Shown here piece after piece: positions 26,375 to 34,950 of a stretch of 64,000 bases of DNA. The notes under the pieces were generated by a model, which searched no databases, was not told the DNA's origin, and saw only the letters and a list, made by a program, of their open reading frames with translations. Both the position numbers and the translations under genes were made by a program. The first letter of the stretch is position 1. Every line of letters starts with the position of its first letter. This DNA comes from Streptomyces luteogriseus. GTDB taxonomy: Bacteria; Actinomycetota; Actinomycetes; Streptomycetales; Streptomycetaceae. The stretch covers positions 2,108,001 to 2,172,000 of the forward strand of contig NZ_JACHMS010000001.1 of NCBI RefSeq assembly GCF_014205055.1. Reading direction: 5' to 3'.

Positions 26375-26598
26375 TACTTGGCGTCGTGGGTGAGGACGCA
26401 TACGGCGGTACGCTCGTCCACCTCGGTGCGTTCCAGGCAGCGGTGGGGCCAGTCGACCACCACTTCGTCCGCGTGCGGGAAGCGGGCGGGAGTGGCGAAG
26501 ACGCGGGCGTCGCAGACGGTGACGTGGTAGCCCAGGAAGCGGCCGGCCTGGCTGAGGGCCGAAGCGAGTGAGTGGGCCGCCGCCACGACGCCGGGGAA
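26375..26598 (-). pseudogene. xdhC fragment (molybdenum-cofactor maturation factor)
   Basis: The minus-strand frame reads LGYHVTVCDARVFATPARF, then ADEVVVDWPHRCLE and TAVCVLTHDAKYG. This is the core of the Rossmann domain of XdhC/CoxI proteins, which insert sulfurated molybdenum cofactor into xanthine dehydrogenase-family enzymes. An in-frame stop lies directly before the fragment, the N-terminal two thirds are missing, and the part after THDAKYG is unrelated. Only about 75 of the usual 300-380 residues remain. It sits downstream of the oxidoreductase operon it should serve, exactly where the biosynthetic cluster begins. Confidence 0.7.
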
Positions 26599-26704
26599 AC
26601 GTCACGCGGCGGCGGCCCTGATGAGTCCGGCAGCCTCCGTCAGCGGGATGGGGCAGGCAGCCGGACGAGCGGTGCGCGCTGCTCCGCCGGCCCGAGGACA
26701 TGGA

Positions 26705-28900
26705 TCAGAGCAGCGCCTCTGCGGTGATGGGCAGTTCGCGGATGCGGCGGCCGGTGGCGTTGAAGACCGCGTTGGCGATGGCGGGCGCGACGCCGATCAT
26801 CACGAGCTCTCCGAGTCCCTTGACGCCGAGTGGGTCGGCCTCGCGGTCCTCTCCGTCCAGGTAGATCGCCTTGAGGTCGGGGATGTCGGCGTTGACGGGG
26901 ACGAGGTAGTCGGCGAGGTTGGCGTTGACGATGCGTCCGTCGCGGTGGTCGGTGATCGTGTGCTCCAGCAGGGCCGTGCCGATGCCGCCGACCATGCCGC
27001 CGAGCGCCTGGCTGTCGGCGAGTTCGGGGCTGATGATGCGGCCCGCGTCGTACACGCCGAGTACGCGCCGTACCCGCACCAGGCCCAGCGTCGCGTCCAC
27101 GGCCACTTCGGCGAAGGTGGCGTTGTAGCCGTAGAAGGAGTGCCGCTCCGGGCCGGACGGCGGGGCGAAGGAGCCGTCCGCTTCCAGGTGGGTACGGTCG
27201 TTGCGGGCGAGCAGCCGCCGGTAGGTCTCCCCGCGCGTGGGATCGTTCTTCACGTGCAGTCGGCCGCCCCGCACCACGACCTCGTCTGCCGCCACCCCGT
27301 ACAGCGGCGACTCGCGGTCCCGGACGGCCAGTTCGATCGCCCGACGGCGGACCTTGTTGCAGGCGTCGAGGGTGGCGGAGCCGACGCTGGCCATGGTCAT
27401 CGAGCCGCCGTGCGGCGGGGTCGGCGGGTAAAGGGAGTCCCCCAGCCGGAAGGTCACCGTGCGCACGGTCAACCCGAGTGCGTCGGCGGCGACCTGAGTC
27501 TGGGAGGTGTAGGTACCCGGGCCCATGTCGGTGGCGGCGGCCTCGACCAGCGCGGTGCCGTCGGCGTCCAGACGGGCCCGGGCCTGGGCGGGCATGCGGG
27601 CGGTGTCGTAGACGCCGGCGGCCATGCCCCTGCCGATGAGCCAGTCCCCCTCACGCGTCGAGCGGGGCTTCGGGTCGCGGCGGTGCCAGCCGAACTCGCG
27701 GGCGCCGACGGCGTAGCACTCGCGCAGCCAACGGGTGGAGAACGGCAGCCCGGACGACTCGTCCTCGTTCGGCTCGTTGCGTCGGCGCAGCTCGATCGGG
27801 TCGACGCCGAGTCGGTGGGCGAGTTCGTCCATGGCCGACTCGATGACGAAGGACGCCGTCTGGAAGCCGGGCCCCCGCATGTACAGCGGCGTGGGCAGAT
27901 CCAGCGGCACCGTCCGGTACCGCTGTGCCACGTTGGGCATGCTGTAGAGCATCTGCCCGGCCGCCAGGATGGACTCGGTGAACGTCTCGTACGACGATGT
28001 CTCGGCGTCCAGCTCGTGCACCGCGGCGCTCAGACGGCCGCGCCGGTCACTGCCCAGCCGCAGGCGGTACTCGTACGAGGGCCGGTAACCGGTGCCCAGG
28101 TACATCTGCTTGCGGCTGAGCACCAGCTTGACCGGGCGCTTCGTCTCGCGGGCGGCCAGCGCGGCGACGACCACGTGCGGCCAGCAGCGCAGCACCGTGC
28201 CGAAACCGCCGCCGACGAACGGCGAGATCACGCGCACCGCGTTCGTCTCCAGGCCGAACACCGCGGCGAGTTCGGCCTGCGTGCCCACCACCCACTGGGT
28301 CTTGTCCCACACGGTCAATTCGTCGCCGTTCCAGCGGGCGATGGTGGCGTGTGGCTCCATCGGGTTGTGGTGGTTGCGCGCCGTGCGGTACGTCAGGTCC
28401 AGTCGTACGGTCACTGAGCGCAGGGCGGCCTCGGCATCGCCACGCGCGTAACGGGTCGGCTCGTCGGGCTCGGCCTCGGTCAGGTCGGTCGAGGGCCGTT
28501 CGGCGTCGTAGCCGACCTTGACCAGACTCGCGGCGTGCTGTGCGGCCTCCAGGGTGGTGGCCACCACGACGGCGACCGGCTGGCCGTGGAAGCGGACACG
28601 GTCGTCCTGGAAAACGCGCAGTCGCCGGCCGGGCGGGTTGTTCGAACCGGAGTTGTCGCGGTACGGCAGCTTTGGCGCGTTGCGGTGGTGCATCACCTTC
28701 AGTACGCCCGGAAGGGCCTCGGCGGCGCCGCTGTCGATCGACGTGATGCGGCCGCGGCCGATGGCCGCGTCGACGATGACGGCGTGAACGGACCCCTCGA
28801 CGTCGTGCTCGGCCGCGTACAGCGCCTGTCCGGTGACCTTGAGCCGGCCGTCCACCCGGGACAGCGGCGCACCCACGGCTGCCTGCGGCTGGGGGCTCAC
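26705..28900 (-). CDS. molybdopterin-binding subunit of aldehyde oxidoreductase (PaoC/XdhA type)
   Basis: A 731-residue large subunit of the xanthine dehydrogenase family. It starts VSPQPQAAVGAPLSRVDGRLKVTGQALYAAEH, the standard N-terminus, and contains FVGGGFGTVLRCWPHVVVAA, MRGPGFQTASFVIESAMDELA and the C-terminal KGLGELVMIGVAPAIANAVF with the catalytic Glu in GLGE. It oxidises aldehydes or heterocycles at a Mo centre. The GTG at 28900 overlaps the stop of the FAD subunit. Three subunits in the order 2Fe-2S, FAD, Mo match the periplasmic PaoABC of E. coli. Its own xdhC chaperone appears broken, so activity may depend on a copy elsewhere. Confidence 0.9.
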   Translation of the reverse strand: MSPQPQAAVGAPLSRVDGRLKVTGQALYAAEHDVEGSVHAVIVDAAIGRGRITSIDSGAAEALPGVLKVMHHRNAPKLPYRDNSGSNNPPGRRLRVFQDDRVRFHGQPVAVVVATTLEAAQHAASLVKVGYDAERPSTDLTEAEPDEPTRYARGDAEAALRSVTVRLDLTYRTARNHHNPMEPHATIARWNGDELTVWDKTQWVVGTQAELAAVFGLETNAVRVISPFVGGGFGTVLRCWPHVVVAALAARETKRPVKLVLSRKQMYLGTGYRPSYEYRLRLGSDRRGRLSAAVHELDAETSSYETFTESILAAGQMLYSMPNVAQRYRTVPLDLPTPLYMRGPGFQTASFVIESAMDELAHRLGVDPIELRRRNEPNEDESSGLPFSTRWLRECYAVGAREFGWHRRDPKPRSTREGDWLIGRGMAAGVYDTARMPAQARARLDADGTALVEAAATDMGPGTYTSQTQVAADALGLTVRTVTFRLGDSLYPPTPPHGGSMTMASVGSATLDACNKVRRRAIELAVRDRESPLYGVAADEVVVRGGRLHVKNDPTRGETYRRLLARNDRTHLEADGSFAPPSGPERHSFYGYNATFAEVAVDATLGLVRVRRVLGVYDAGRIISPELADSQALGGMVGGIGTALLEHTITDHRDGRIVNANLADYLVPVNADIPDLKAIYLDGEDREADPLGVKGLGELVMIGVAPAIANAVFNATGRRIRELPITAEALL

Positions 28901-29877
28901 TCGGTACCTCCTACGACGCGCAGCTGGCGTTCGACAGTGCGCTCGAGCAGCTCGGCCTTGAAGCGGTTGTGCTGCAGGGGACGGGCGCCGTCCGCCGCCT
29001 TCGCGGCAGCGGCCGCCCAGAGGGCCCCCGAGGGGCGTTCACCGACGAGGTGCTGTTCGACAGCGGGCAGCTTCCAGGGCACCGTGCCCACTCCTCCGGC
29101 GGCGACCCTGGCCTCGCGGATCACCCCGCCGCGTACGTGCAGCGCGACGGCGGCCGACGTCAGGGCGAACTCGTAGGACTGCCGGTCACGCACCTTCAGA
29201 TAGCCGGACCTGAGCGGGCGCGGAAGAGCGGGAATCTCCACCGCGGTGATCAACTCACCTTCACTCAGGGCCTGTTCGCGTTGCGGAGTGCTGCCCGGCC
29301 GCAACAGGAAGTCGGCGAGGGAAACCTGACGTGCCCCGTCCGGGCCCAGCAGGTGCACCCGGGCCTCCAGGGCGGCGAAGGCCACGGCGGCATCGGACGG
29401 GTGCGTGGCCACGCAGGCGTCGGAGGTTCCGAGGATGGCGTGCGTGCGGTTGTGGCCGTGCAGGGCGGCGCAACCGGAGCCGGGCTCACGTTTGTTGCAG
29501 TCGGCGGTCACGTCCCGGAAGTAGGTGCAGCGGGTGCGCTGCATGATGTTGCCGCCGATGGTCGCCATGTTCCGCAACTGGGCCGAGGCGCTCAGTTCCA
29601 GCGCCTCGGAGACGACGGGATACAGGGCACGCACCTTGGCGTGGGCGGCGGCCTCGGACATGGTCACCAGGGTGCCGATCCGCAGGCCCCCGCGCTCGGT
29701 CACCGTGACCTCGCGCAAGGGCAGGCCGCTGATGTCGACCAGGCTGTCGGGACGCTCGACGGTCTCGCGCATCAGGTCGACCAGGGTGGTCCCACCGGCG
29801 ATGTAACGGCCGCCGCGGCGACCGGCGTTGAGGGCCTCACGGGTGTCGGACGCCTTGGTGAAGGCAAAGGGATACAC
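28897..29877 (-). CDS. FAD-binding subunit of aldehyde oxidoreductase (PaoB type)
   Basis: A 326-residue subunit. The FAD-binding motif AGGTTLVDLM (about residue 27) and the second ATIGGNIMQRTRCTYFRD are present. The Cys-rich loop CTYFRD...CNKREPGSGCAAL is the extra 4Fe-4S cluster site known from PaoB/YagS proteins and not from ordinary xanthine dehydrogenases. It passes electrons from the Fe-S subunit or Mo centre to an acceptor. The GTG start at 29877 is eight bases from the 2Fe-2S gene stop. Confidence 0.9.
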   Translation of the reverse strand: MYPFAFTKASDTREALNAGRRGGRYIAGGTTLVDLMRETVERPDSLVDISGLPLREVTVTERGGLRIGTLVTMSEAAAHAKVRALYPVVSEALELSASAQLRNMATIGGNIMQRTRCTYFRDVTADCNKREPGSGCAALHGHNRTHAILGTSDACVATHPSDAAVAFAALEARVHLLGPDGARQVSLADFLLRPGSTPQREQALSEGELITAVEIPALPRPLRSGYLKVRDRQSYEFALTSAAVALHVRGGVIREARVAAGGVGTVPWKLPAVEQHLVGERPSGALWAAAAAKAADGARPLQHNRFKAELLERTVERQLRVVGGTE

Positions 29878-29884
29878 CAGGCCC

Positions 29885-30523
29885 TCACTTCCGGCCGGCG
29901 GTCTGCTCGACCGCGCGCACGATCTTGACGTAGCAGCCGCAGCGGCAGATGTTGCCGCTCATCCACTCCCGGATCTCCTCCGGCGAACCGGTGTGCCCCT
30001 CCTTGATGCAACCCACCCCGGAGACGATCTGACCCGGGGTGCAGTAACCGCACTGGAAGGCGTCCTCGTCGATGAACGCCTGCTGCAAAGGGTGGAGTTC
30101 GCCGCCCTTGGCCAGGCCCTCGATCGTGATGACCTCGGCGCCTTCCAGACGTACGGCGAGCGTCAGGCAGGCGTTGACCCGGTGGCCGTCGACCAGCACC
30201 GTGCACGCACCGCAGGCCCCGGCGTTGCAGCCCTTCTTCGAGCCCGTCAGACCGAGATGCTCGCGCAGCAGGTCCAGCAGCGAGGTGCGGTTGTCGACCG
30301 TCACCGTCCGGCGGGTGCCGTTGACCGTCAAAGAGACACGGCTGGACGGCGGCCGCTCGGCGGCCGTCGCCTCTTCCGCGCCAATGAGGGAGGTCCCTCC
30401 TACGACGCTCCCCGCGACGACCGCGGTACCGGTGGCGATGAAGGTGCGCCGGGTGGGCGCCGGGGAGGACTCGCCGGCTGCGGTGGGGGGTGGAGCGGCA
30501 GGTTCGGGGAGTTCAGTGGACAT
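29885..30523 (-). CDS. 2Fe-2S subunit of aldehyde oxidoreductase (PaoA type) with Tat signal
   Basis: A 212-residue small subunit. The N-terminus carries a twin-arginine signal (TRRTFIATGTAVVAGSVVGG), so the complex is exported folded. The plant-type cluster ligands are GCNAGACGACTVLVDG with a later Cys (NACLTL), and the second cluster has CGYCTPGQ and CRCGCY. Residues 60-205 form the normal two-domain subunit. It is the first gene of the three-gene operon. A 23-bp operator-like motif lies about 150 bases upstream of its start. Confidence 0.92.
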   Translation of the reverse strand: MSTELPEPAAPPPTAAGESSPAPTRRTFIATGTAVVAGSVVGGTSLIGAEEATAAERPPSSRVSLTVNGTRRTVTVDNRTSLLDLLREHLGLTGSKKGCNAGACGACTVLVDGHRVNACLTLAVRLEGAEVITIEGLAKGGELHPLQQAFIDEDAFQCGYCTPGQIVSGVGCIKEGHTGSPEEIREWMSGNICRCGCYVKIVRAVEQTAGRK

Positions 30524-30676
30524 ACGTACGCCTTCGTATCGCGGACGGGTCGGCCGTACACATCAGCGGGACGCGGGAGTGGGGCGTCGTCACCGCGGGG
30601 AAGCCGGCAACCGCGCGCTCTGGCAGCGGCTACCGGTCACCTGGGGAGTCTTGCACCACCGGCAACGCTCGTGGCA

Positions 30677-30699
30677 GGGAGACTTTCCTCCCCCCCTTC
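30677..30699 (-). promoter_or_regulatory. shared operator-like motif, copy 1
   Basis: GGGAGACTTTCCTCCCCCC followed by TTCA. The same pattern, GGGAG, a short AT-rich middle, a CTCC/CCCC block and TTC, lies at 33607-33629 and 36098-36120. Each copy is upstream of a minus-strand gene of this redox block. The rest of the 301-base gap before the cupin gene shows nothing else. Confidence 0.5.
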
Positions 30700-30824
30700 A
30701 GCACCATCAGGAGTGACTGACCGACGTCATCGGGGGCACGTGCGCGCGCTGCACGGCAGGCGGCAGTCCCCGGGACGCCATGACGTCCTGAGCGAGCCCC
30801 GGATGCGCGTGGGATGGGCCGGGG

Positions 30825-31238
30825 CTACTGCTCGCGGGTGCGGCGGCCGTTGTATTGCTGTTCGGAGACCGGCTCGGCCCACCTGGTCTCGGGAGTGTCA
30901 TCGCCTGTGCCCTCCCACAGGGCGATGTGCTCCATGAAGCGGTCGGGGACGGCGCCGTGCCAGTGTTCCTCGTTCGGCGGGCACGCGACCGTCTCGCCGG
31001 GGTGAGCCTCGAAGACGGTGCCGTCCCGGGTGCCGATCAGGGCGATACCGGAAACGACGTGCAAGGTCTGGCCCAGGGCGTGGGCGTGCCAGTTGGTGCG
31101 GGCGCCCGGCGAGAAGCGGACCAGGTTGGCGCGCATCCTCGACGGCTCCTGGCCGGCCACGATGACGTCCCACCAGACGTCGCCGGTGAACCAGTCCGCC
31201 GGGGCCTTGCTGCTGGGCTGCTGCTTGATGAATTCCAT
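30825..31238 (-). CDS. cupin-domain protein
   Basis: A 137-residue single-domain cupin of the quercetinase-like/YgiD group often annotated as a carboxymuconolactone- or stress-linked cupin. The first metal-binding motif is NWHAHALGQTLHVVSG and the second is PPNEEHWHGAVP, giving three histidines and possibly a glutamine or glutamate as ligands. Start ATG 31238. It lies 36 bases downstream of an SDR gene on the same strand, so the two are probably co-transcribed. The substrate is unknown. Confidence 0.82.
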   Translation of the reverse strand: MEFIKQQPSSKAPADWFTGDVWWDVIVAGQEPSRMRANLVRFSPGARTNWHAHALGQTLHVVSGIALIGTRDGTVFEAHPGETVACPPNEEHWHGAVPDRFMEHIALWEGTGDDTPETRWAEPVSEQQYNGRRTREQ

Positions 31239-31274
31239 GGTGTCTCTCAGCTCTCCTTCCTGCGTGGGCTGTCT

Positions 31275-32042
31275 TCAGCGGGCGACGTAGCCACCGTCCA
31301 CGGGGAGGGCGACGCCGACTACGAAACCCGCTCCGGGGCTGCACAGCCACAGGACCGCCTGGGCGATCTCCTCGGCGGTGCCGAGCCGGTTGAGGGGCTG
31401 GTCGGCCTCGGCCTCGGCGCGGTCGAGTTCTCCCTTGGCGATCATGTCGCTGACCATGGGGGTGTCGATGGTGCCGGGGCAGACGGCGTTGATGCGGACG
31501 CCTCGGGGGGCGTATTCGAGTGCCGCGCTGCTCGTCAGGCCGATGACGCCGTGCTTGGAGGCGTGGTAGGAGGCACGGCCGGGAAGGCCGACCAGGCCGC
31601 CCAGGGAGGAGCAGTTGACGATCGCGCCGCTGCCCTGTGCACGCATGTGCCGCAGCTCGTGCTTCATGCAGGCCCACACGCCGCGCAGGTTGATGGCGTT
31701 GACGCGGTCGAACCGTTCGGCAGGCTCGTCGGCGGCGTCGCTGGGCGGGATCTGGATGCCGGCGTTGTTGTAGGCCATGTCGAGGCGGCCGAAGGTCTCG
31801 ACCGTGCGGTCGACGGCGGCGGCTACCTGGTCCTCGTCGCTGACGTCGCAGGTGAGGGCGAGGGCTTGGTGGCCGGCGTCGGTGAGTTCCTTCGCGGCAG
31901 CGTTCAGGGCCGCTTCATCGATGTCGGTGAGGGCGACGGCGGCTCCGGACGCGGCGAACGCGCGGGCGGTGGCCAGGCCCATACCGGCGCCGGCCCCGGT
32001 GACAAGAGCGACTTGGCCGGTGAAGTCGTAGGTGGGATTCAC
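31275..32042 (-). CDS. short-chain dehydrogenase/reductase
   Basis: A 255-residue classical SDR. The NAD(P) motif is TGAGAGMG, NNAG follows at about residue 92, and the catalytic Ser-Tyr-Lys are in NCSSLGG and YHASK. An aspartate after the second strand (LTDIDE) suggests NAD preference. The GTG start at 32042 has AAGGGG upstream. Probably in one transcript with the cupin downstream. The substrate cannot be told from sequence. Confidence 0.88.
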   Translation of the reverse strand: MNPTYDFTGQVALVTGAGAGMGLATARAFAASGAAVALTDIDEAALNAAAKELTDAGHQALALTCDVSDEDQVAAAVDRTVETFGRLDMAYNNAGIQIPPSDAADEPAERFDRVNAINLRGVWACMKHELRHMRAQGSGAIVNCSSLGGLVGLPGRASYHASKHGVIGLTSSAALEYAPRGVRINAVCPGTIDTPMVSDMIAKGELDRAEAEADQPLNRLGTAEEIAQAVLWLCSPGAGFVVGVALPVDGGYVAR

Positions 32043-32229
32043 GGGGTGGTGCCCCTTCAGGTGAGGAGATGTGGCGGCACGACTGATGTCAGGGGTGCCT
32101 GGATGAGCTGCGGCGGCATGACGCCTTGCCGCGACGCCGTCAGACGGTTTGGCCGCCGTCGACGACCGGGGCGTGCGGAGTCCTCTCGCTTGCTGGTACG
32201 TCGTCGGCCGTACGCGGATCCAGGCTGAG

Positions 32230-33486
32230 TCAGTGCTGCGACGACACCTGCGCGGCCTCGTCGCGCCGCACCTGCGCGGAAGTGCCGCTCCTGGCCACGG
32301 TCCGGCCCTTGCCGGATGGGCCGTGGACGGCGAGGGCGATCAGGGGCACCAGCGTGAGGGCGGCGATGGCGGTGCCGACCAGGGGCGGGCCGGTCAGGCC
32401 GAGGGAGGAGTCCAGGGCCGTACCGGCGATCGCCGATCCGGCGGCGATGCCGGTGTTGAAGGCGGAGGTGGTCAGCGACGAGGTGAGGGTGGGGGCGTCG
32501 CCCGCGAAGCGCATGGCGAGCGCGGTGACGACCGGGTTGACGGTGAACCCGGTCAGGCCCATGAGGAAGACCAGGAGGGTGGCCGTCACCGGATTGCCGG
32601 ACAGCGGGATCATCAGGAGCAGGACCAGGGCGGTGGCCGCGGCGGCGGTGATGGTGGTGCCCATCGGACGCCGGTCGCCCAGACGGCCTCCCGTGGTCGT
32701 GCCGCCCAGGGCGCCGACACCGAAGGCGATCAGGACGAGCGGTACGGCGCCTGCGGGGATCCCCGCGCGGTCGGTCAGCAGCGGCGTGACGTAGGTGTAT
32801 GTCGCCAGGACACCGCCCATGATCAGCATCGCGGCGCCGAGCGCCAGCCACAGCCGGCCCTGCCGCAGCGCACGGACCTCGGCCCGGAGGGACACCTCGA
32901 CGCGCTGCTCATGGGCCGGTATGAAGCGGTCGATGAAGACGGCGGCAAGCCCGGAGAGGACGGCCAGGGCCCAGAAGGGGCCGCGCCAGCCGGTGAACTG
33001 ACCGGCGAAGGAGCCGACCGGCACGCCGATGACGTTGGCCAGGGTCAGCCCGCCGATCATGACGCCCGTGGCGCGGGTGGCGTTGCGCGGCCCGGCGGCG
33101 GTGGTGGCGACGACGAAGCCGACGGACCAGAACGCTCCGGTGGCCAGGGCCGTGACGACGCGGGCGATGAGGACGACCGGGAAGGACGTGCTGAGAGCGG
33201 CGACGAGGTGCCCGAGGCAGAACACGGACAGGGCCAGGATCAGCGTCTGGCGCTGGGGCAGGCGCAGGGTCGCCGTAGCCATCACCGGCGCGCCGATGAT
33301 CATGCCGATGGCGAACGCGGTGATCAGCAGACCGGCGTGGGAGACGCTGACTCCGAGGTCACCAGCCAGCTCCGGCAGCAGGCCGGCGACGACGAACTCG
33401 GTGGTCCCCATCAGGAACGTGCCGGCGGCGAGCACCCAGACGACGAACGGGAGCTTGCCGGGGGTGGTCCCGGATGCGGAAGGCAT
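32230..33486 (-). CDS. MFS drug-efflux-type transporter (DHA1)
   Basis: A 418-residue twelve-helix protein resembling the arabinose/chloramphenicol efflux branch. It begins MPSASGTTPGKLPFVVWVLA, and the MGTTEFVVAGLLPELAGDLG motif in helix 1 is characteristic of the group. The ATG at 33486 has AAGGAG 13 bases upstream; the longer open frame has no site. A copy of the GGGAG...CCCCCTTC motif lies 120-143 bases upstream. It is likely an inducible efflux pump of the redox block. Confidence 0.87.
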   Translation of the reverse strand: MPSASGTTPGKLPFVVWVLAAGTFLMGTTEFVVAGLLPELAGDLGVSVSHAGLLITAFAIGMIIGAPVMATATLRLPQRQTLILALSVFCLGHLVAALSTSFPVVLIARVVTALATGAFWSVGFVVATTAAGPRNATRATGVMIGGLTLANVIGVPVGSFAGQFTGWRGPFWALAVLSGLAAVFIDRFIPAHEQRVEVSLRAEVRALRQGRLWLALGAAMLIMGGVLATYTYVTPLLTDRAGIPAGAVPLVLIAFGVGALGGTTTGGRLGDRRPMGTTITAAAATALVLLLMIPLSGNPVTATLLVFLMGLTGFTVNPVVTALAMRFAGDAPTLTSSLTTSAFNTGIAAGSAIAGTALDSSLGLTGPPLVGTAIAALTLVPLIALAVHGPSGKGRTVARSGTSAQVRRDEAAQVSSQH

Positions 33487-33606
33487 ACGCGAGGTCTCTC
33501 CTTGCGTGGAAATCGAGGGATCAGGGTGGCGGCCGAGGCCGTCGCGGCGGACAGTGGACGGCACGGTCACGTCTTCGACGGTCCCATGCAGCGAACCGGA
33601 CGAGCA

Positions 33607-33629
33607 GGGGAGAATCTCCTCCCCCTTCG
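33607..33629 (-). promoter_or_regulatory. shared operator-like motif, copy 2
   Basis: GGGGAGAATCTCCTCCCCC followed by TTCG, upstream of the MFS gene. Similar to 30677-30699 and 36098-36120. Confidence 0.5.
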
Positions 33630-33651
33630 TAGGGGCGAACGGTGGGGCGGG

Positions 33652-34182
33652 TCAGGGCGCGGCTTCAATGGTGATCTCGTCGGCGGTGGCGAGCCGCTCG
33701 GCGCCGCCGTCGGCCATGTGCCCGAGGATGACCAGGCCGGTCGCGTACGGGGCATCGCGGTAGTAGGTGGCGAGCTGGTTCCAGGGGGCGTAGTACGCCA
33801 GGTCACCGACCTCGGGGTCGGCGCCTTCCGTGGCGCCGGAGGTGGACAGCTTCCGAGGCAGATCGGCGATCTTCTCGGCCTGGTTGAGGTCGCGCAGGGA
33901 GAGGGTCAGGGGGAGCTGGGCGGCGAAGTCGCGGGCGGTGGGGCCGTCGTTCAGGGTGGCGGCGACGGGGTGGCCGTCGAGAGTGAGCCGGATGTTCATC
34001 GCGGTTGTCCTGCCGGTCGGTGTGGTGGCTGCCGGGGCTGTCGATGTCTGCGGCGACGCGGGCTCGGAGGAGGACGAGGAGGCGGAGGCAGGCGGGGAAT
34101 CGTCGGTGCAGGCGGTCATGACCAGCAGCAGGGCGGTGGCCGGGACCACGCGGGCGAGAGCGCGAAAGGGGGCGGGGTTCAC
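33652..34182 (-). CDS. lipoprotein with cyclophilin-like fold
   Basis: A 176-residue secreted lipoprotein. The signal ends in LLVMTAC with the Cys lipidation site at about residue 25, followed by a Ser/Pro/Thr linker of about 35 residues. The C-terminal domain (MNIRLTLDGHPVAATLNDGP, then DLAYYAPWNQLATYYRD and VILGHMADG) matches the small cyclophilin-like domain found in many Streptomyces and Bacteroides proteins near oxidoreductases. It would be anchored on the outer face of the membrane. Start GTG 34182. Confidence 0.8.
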   Translation of the reverse strand: MNPAPFRALARVVPATALLLVMTACTDDSPPASASSSSSEPASPQTSTAPAATTPTGRTTAMNIRLTLDGHPVAATLNDGPTARDFAAQLPLTLSLRDLNQAEKIADLPRKLSTSGATEGADPEVGDLAYYAPWNQLATYYRDAPYATGLVILGHMADGGAERLATADEITIEAAP

Positions 34183-34200
34183 GGGGGGGGCGTCCTGTGG

Positions 34201-34866
34201 CTAGTCGGGCAGAGGCTCGGAGTACTGGCGGTAGCCGTCCCGCTCGGTGTGGATGTCGTACAGGCGCTGGGCCAGCACGTCGGGGCTGCTGTGCTCGGCG
34301 TCGGGCCGGATGGCTCCGGGGATGATCAGCTGGGCGGCATGGATGTTCTCCGGGGCGAGCGCGTCGTGGAGCATGCGGGCGTAGGCGCTCTCGGCGGCGA
34401 AGGCGATGGAGGTACCGGCGACGTTCGGGTTGGGGCGTACGGCGCTGGAGCCGTTGACGAACAGCAGGGTGCCGCGGCCGAGTTCGCGCATGCCGGGCAG
34501 GACTGCGTTCACCGCGGTGACCGGGCCCTTGACGGAGAAGGCGAGCGGCGCGTCGAGGGCGTCGGCGCTGGTATCGAGGACCGGCATCATGAAGTCGGCG
34601 CGGGGCACGGGACTGTACTGGAGGATCTCGACGGGCCCCAGGTCGGCCGCGGCGGCGTACAGGGCCGCGGTCAGGGACTCGATGTCGAGGACGTCGGCCG
34701 TGTAGCCGCGCGCCTGGACGCCGTCACGGGCGAGGTCGGCTGCCAGGCCGTCCAGCTTCTCCGCGTCGCGGGCGATGAGGGCGACGGTATGGCCGGCGAC
34801 TCCGAAGCGGCGGGCAGTGGCCAGCCCGAGACCGGGGCCGGCGCCGATGAGGGCGAAGGTCGTCAT
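34201..34866 (-). CDS. short-chain dehydrogenase-like protein
   Basis: A 221-residue SDR beginning MTTFALIGAGPGLGLATARRFG with the nucleotide motif GAGPGLG. The usual Ser is in VNGSSA, but the YxxxK pair is replaced by ESAYARMLHDAL, so the catalytic lysine is not in the classical position. This is typical of the divergent SDR group often found beside zinc dehydrogenases. The ATG at 34866 is preceded by AAGGAA. It lies 19 bases upstream of the lipoprotein gene start and 85 bases downstream of the alcohol dehydrogenase, on the same strand. Confidence 0.82.
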   Translation of the reverse strand: MTTFALIGAGPGLGLATARRFGVAGHTVALIARDAEKLDGLAADLARDGVQARGYTADVLDIESLTAALYAAAADLGPVEILQYSPVPRADFMMPVLDTSADALDAPLAFSVKGPVTAVNAVLPGMRELGRGTLLFVNGSSAVRPNPNVAGTSIAFAAESAYARMLHDALAPENIHAAQLIIPGAIRPDAEHSSPDVLAQRLYDIHTERDGYRQYSEPLPD

Positions 34867-34950
34867 GGTCAGTTCCTTGTGTGAGCGGGGGTGGTCGCCG
34901 GCCCGGGGCCGCACCGCCCCGGTGCGCCCCGGGTATGGACGCGTCTGCGC

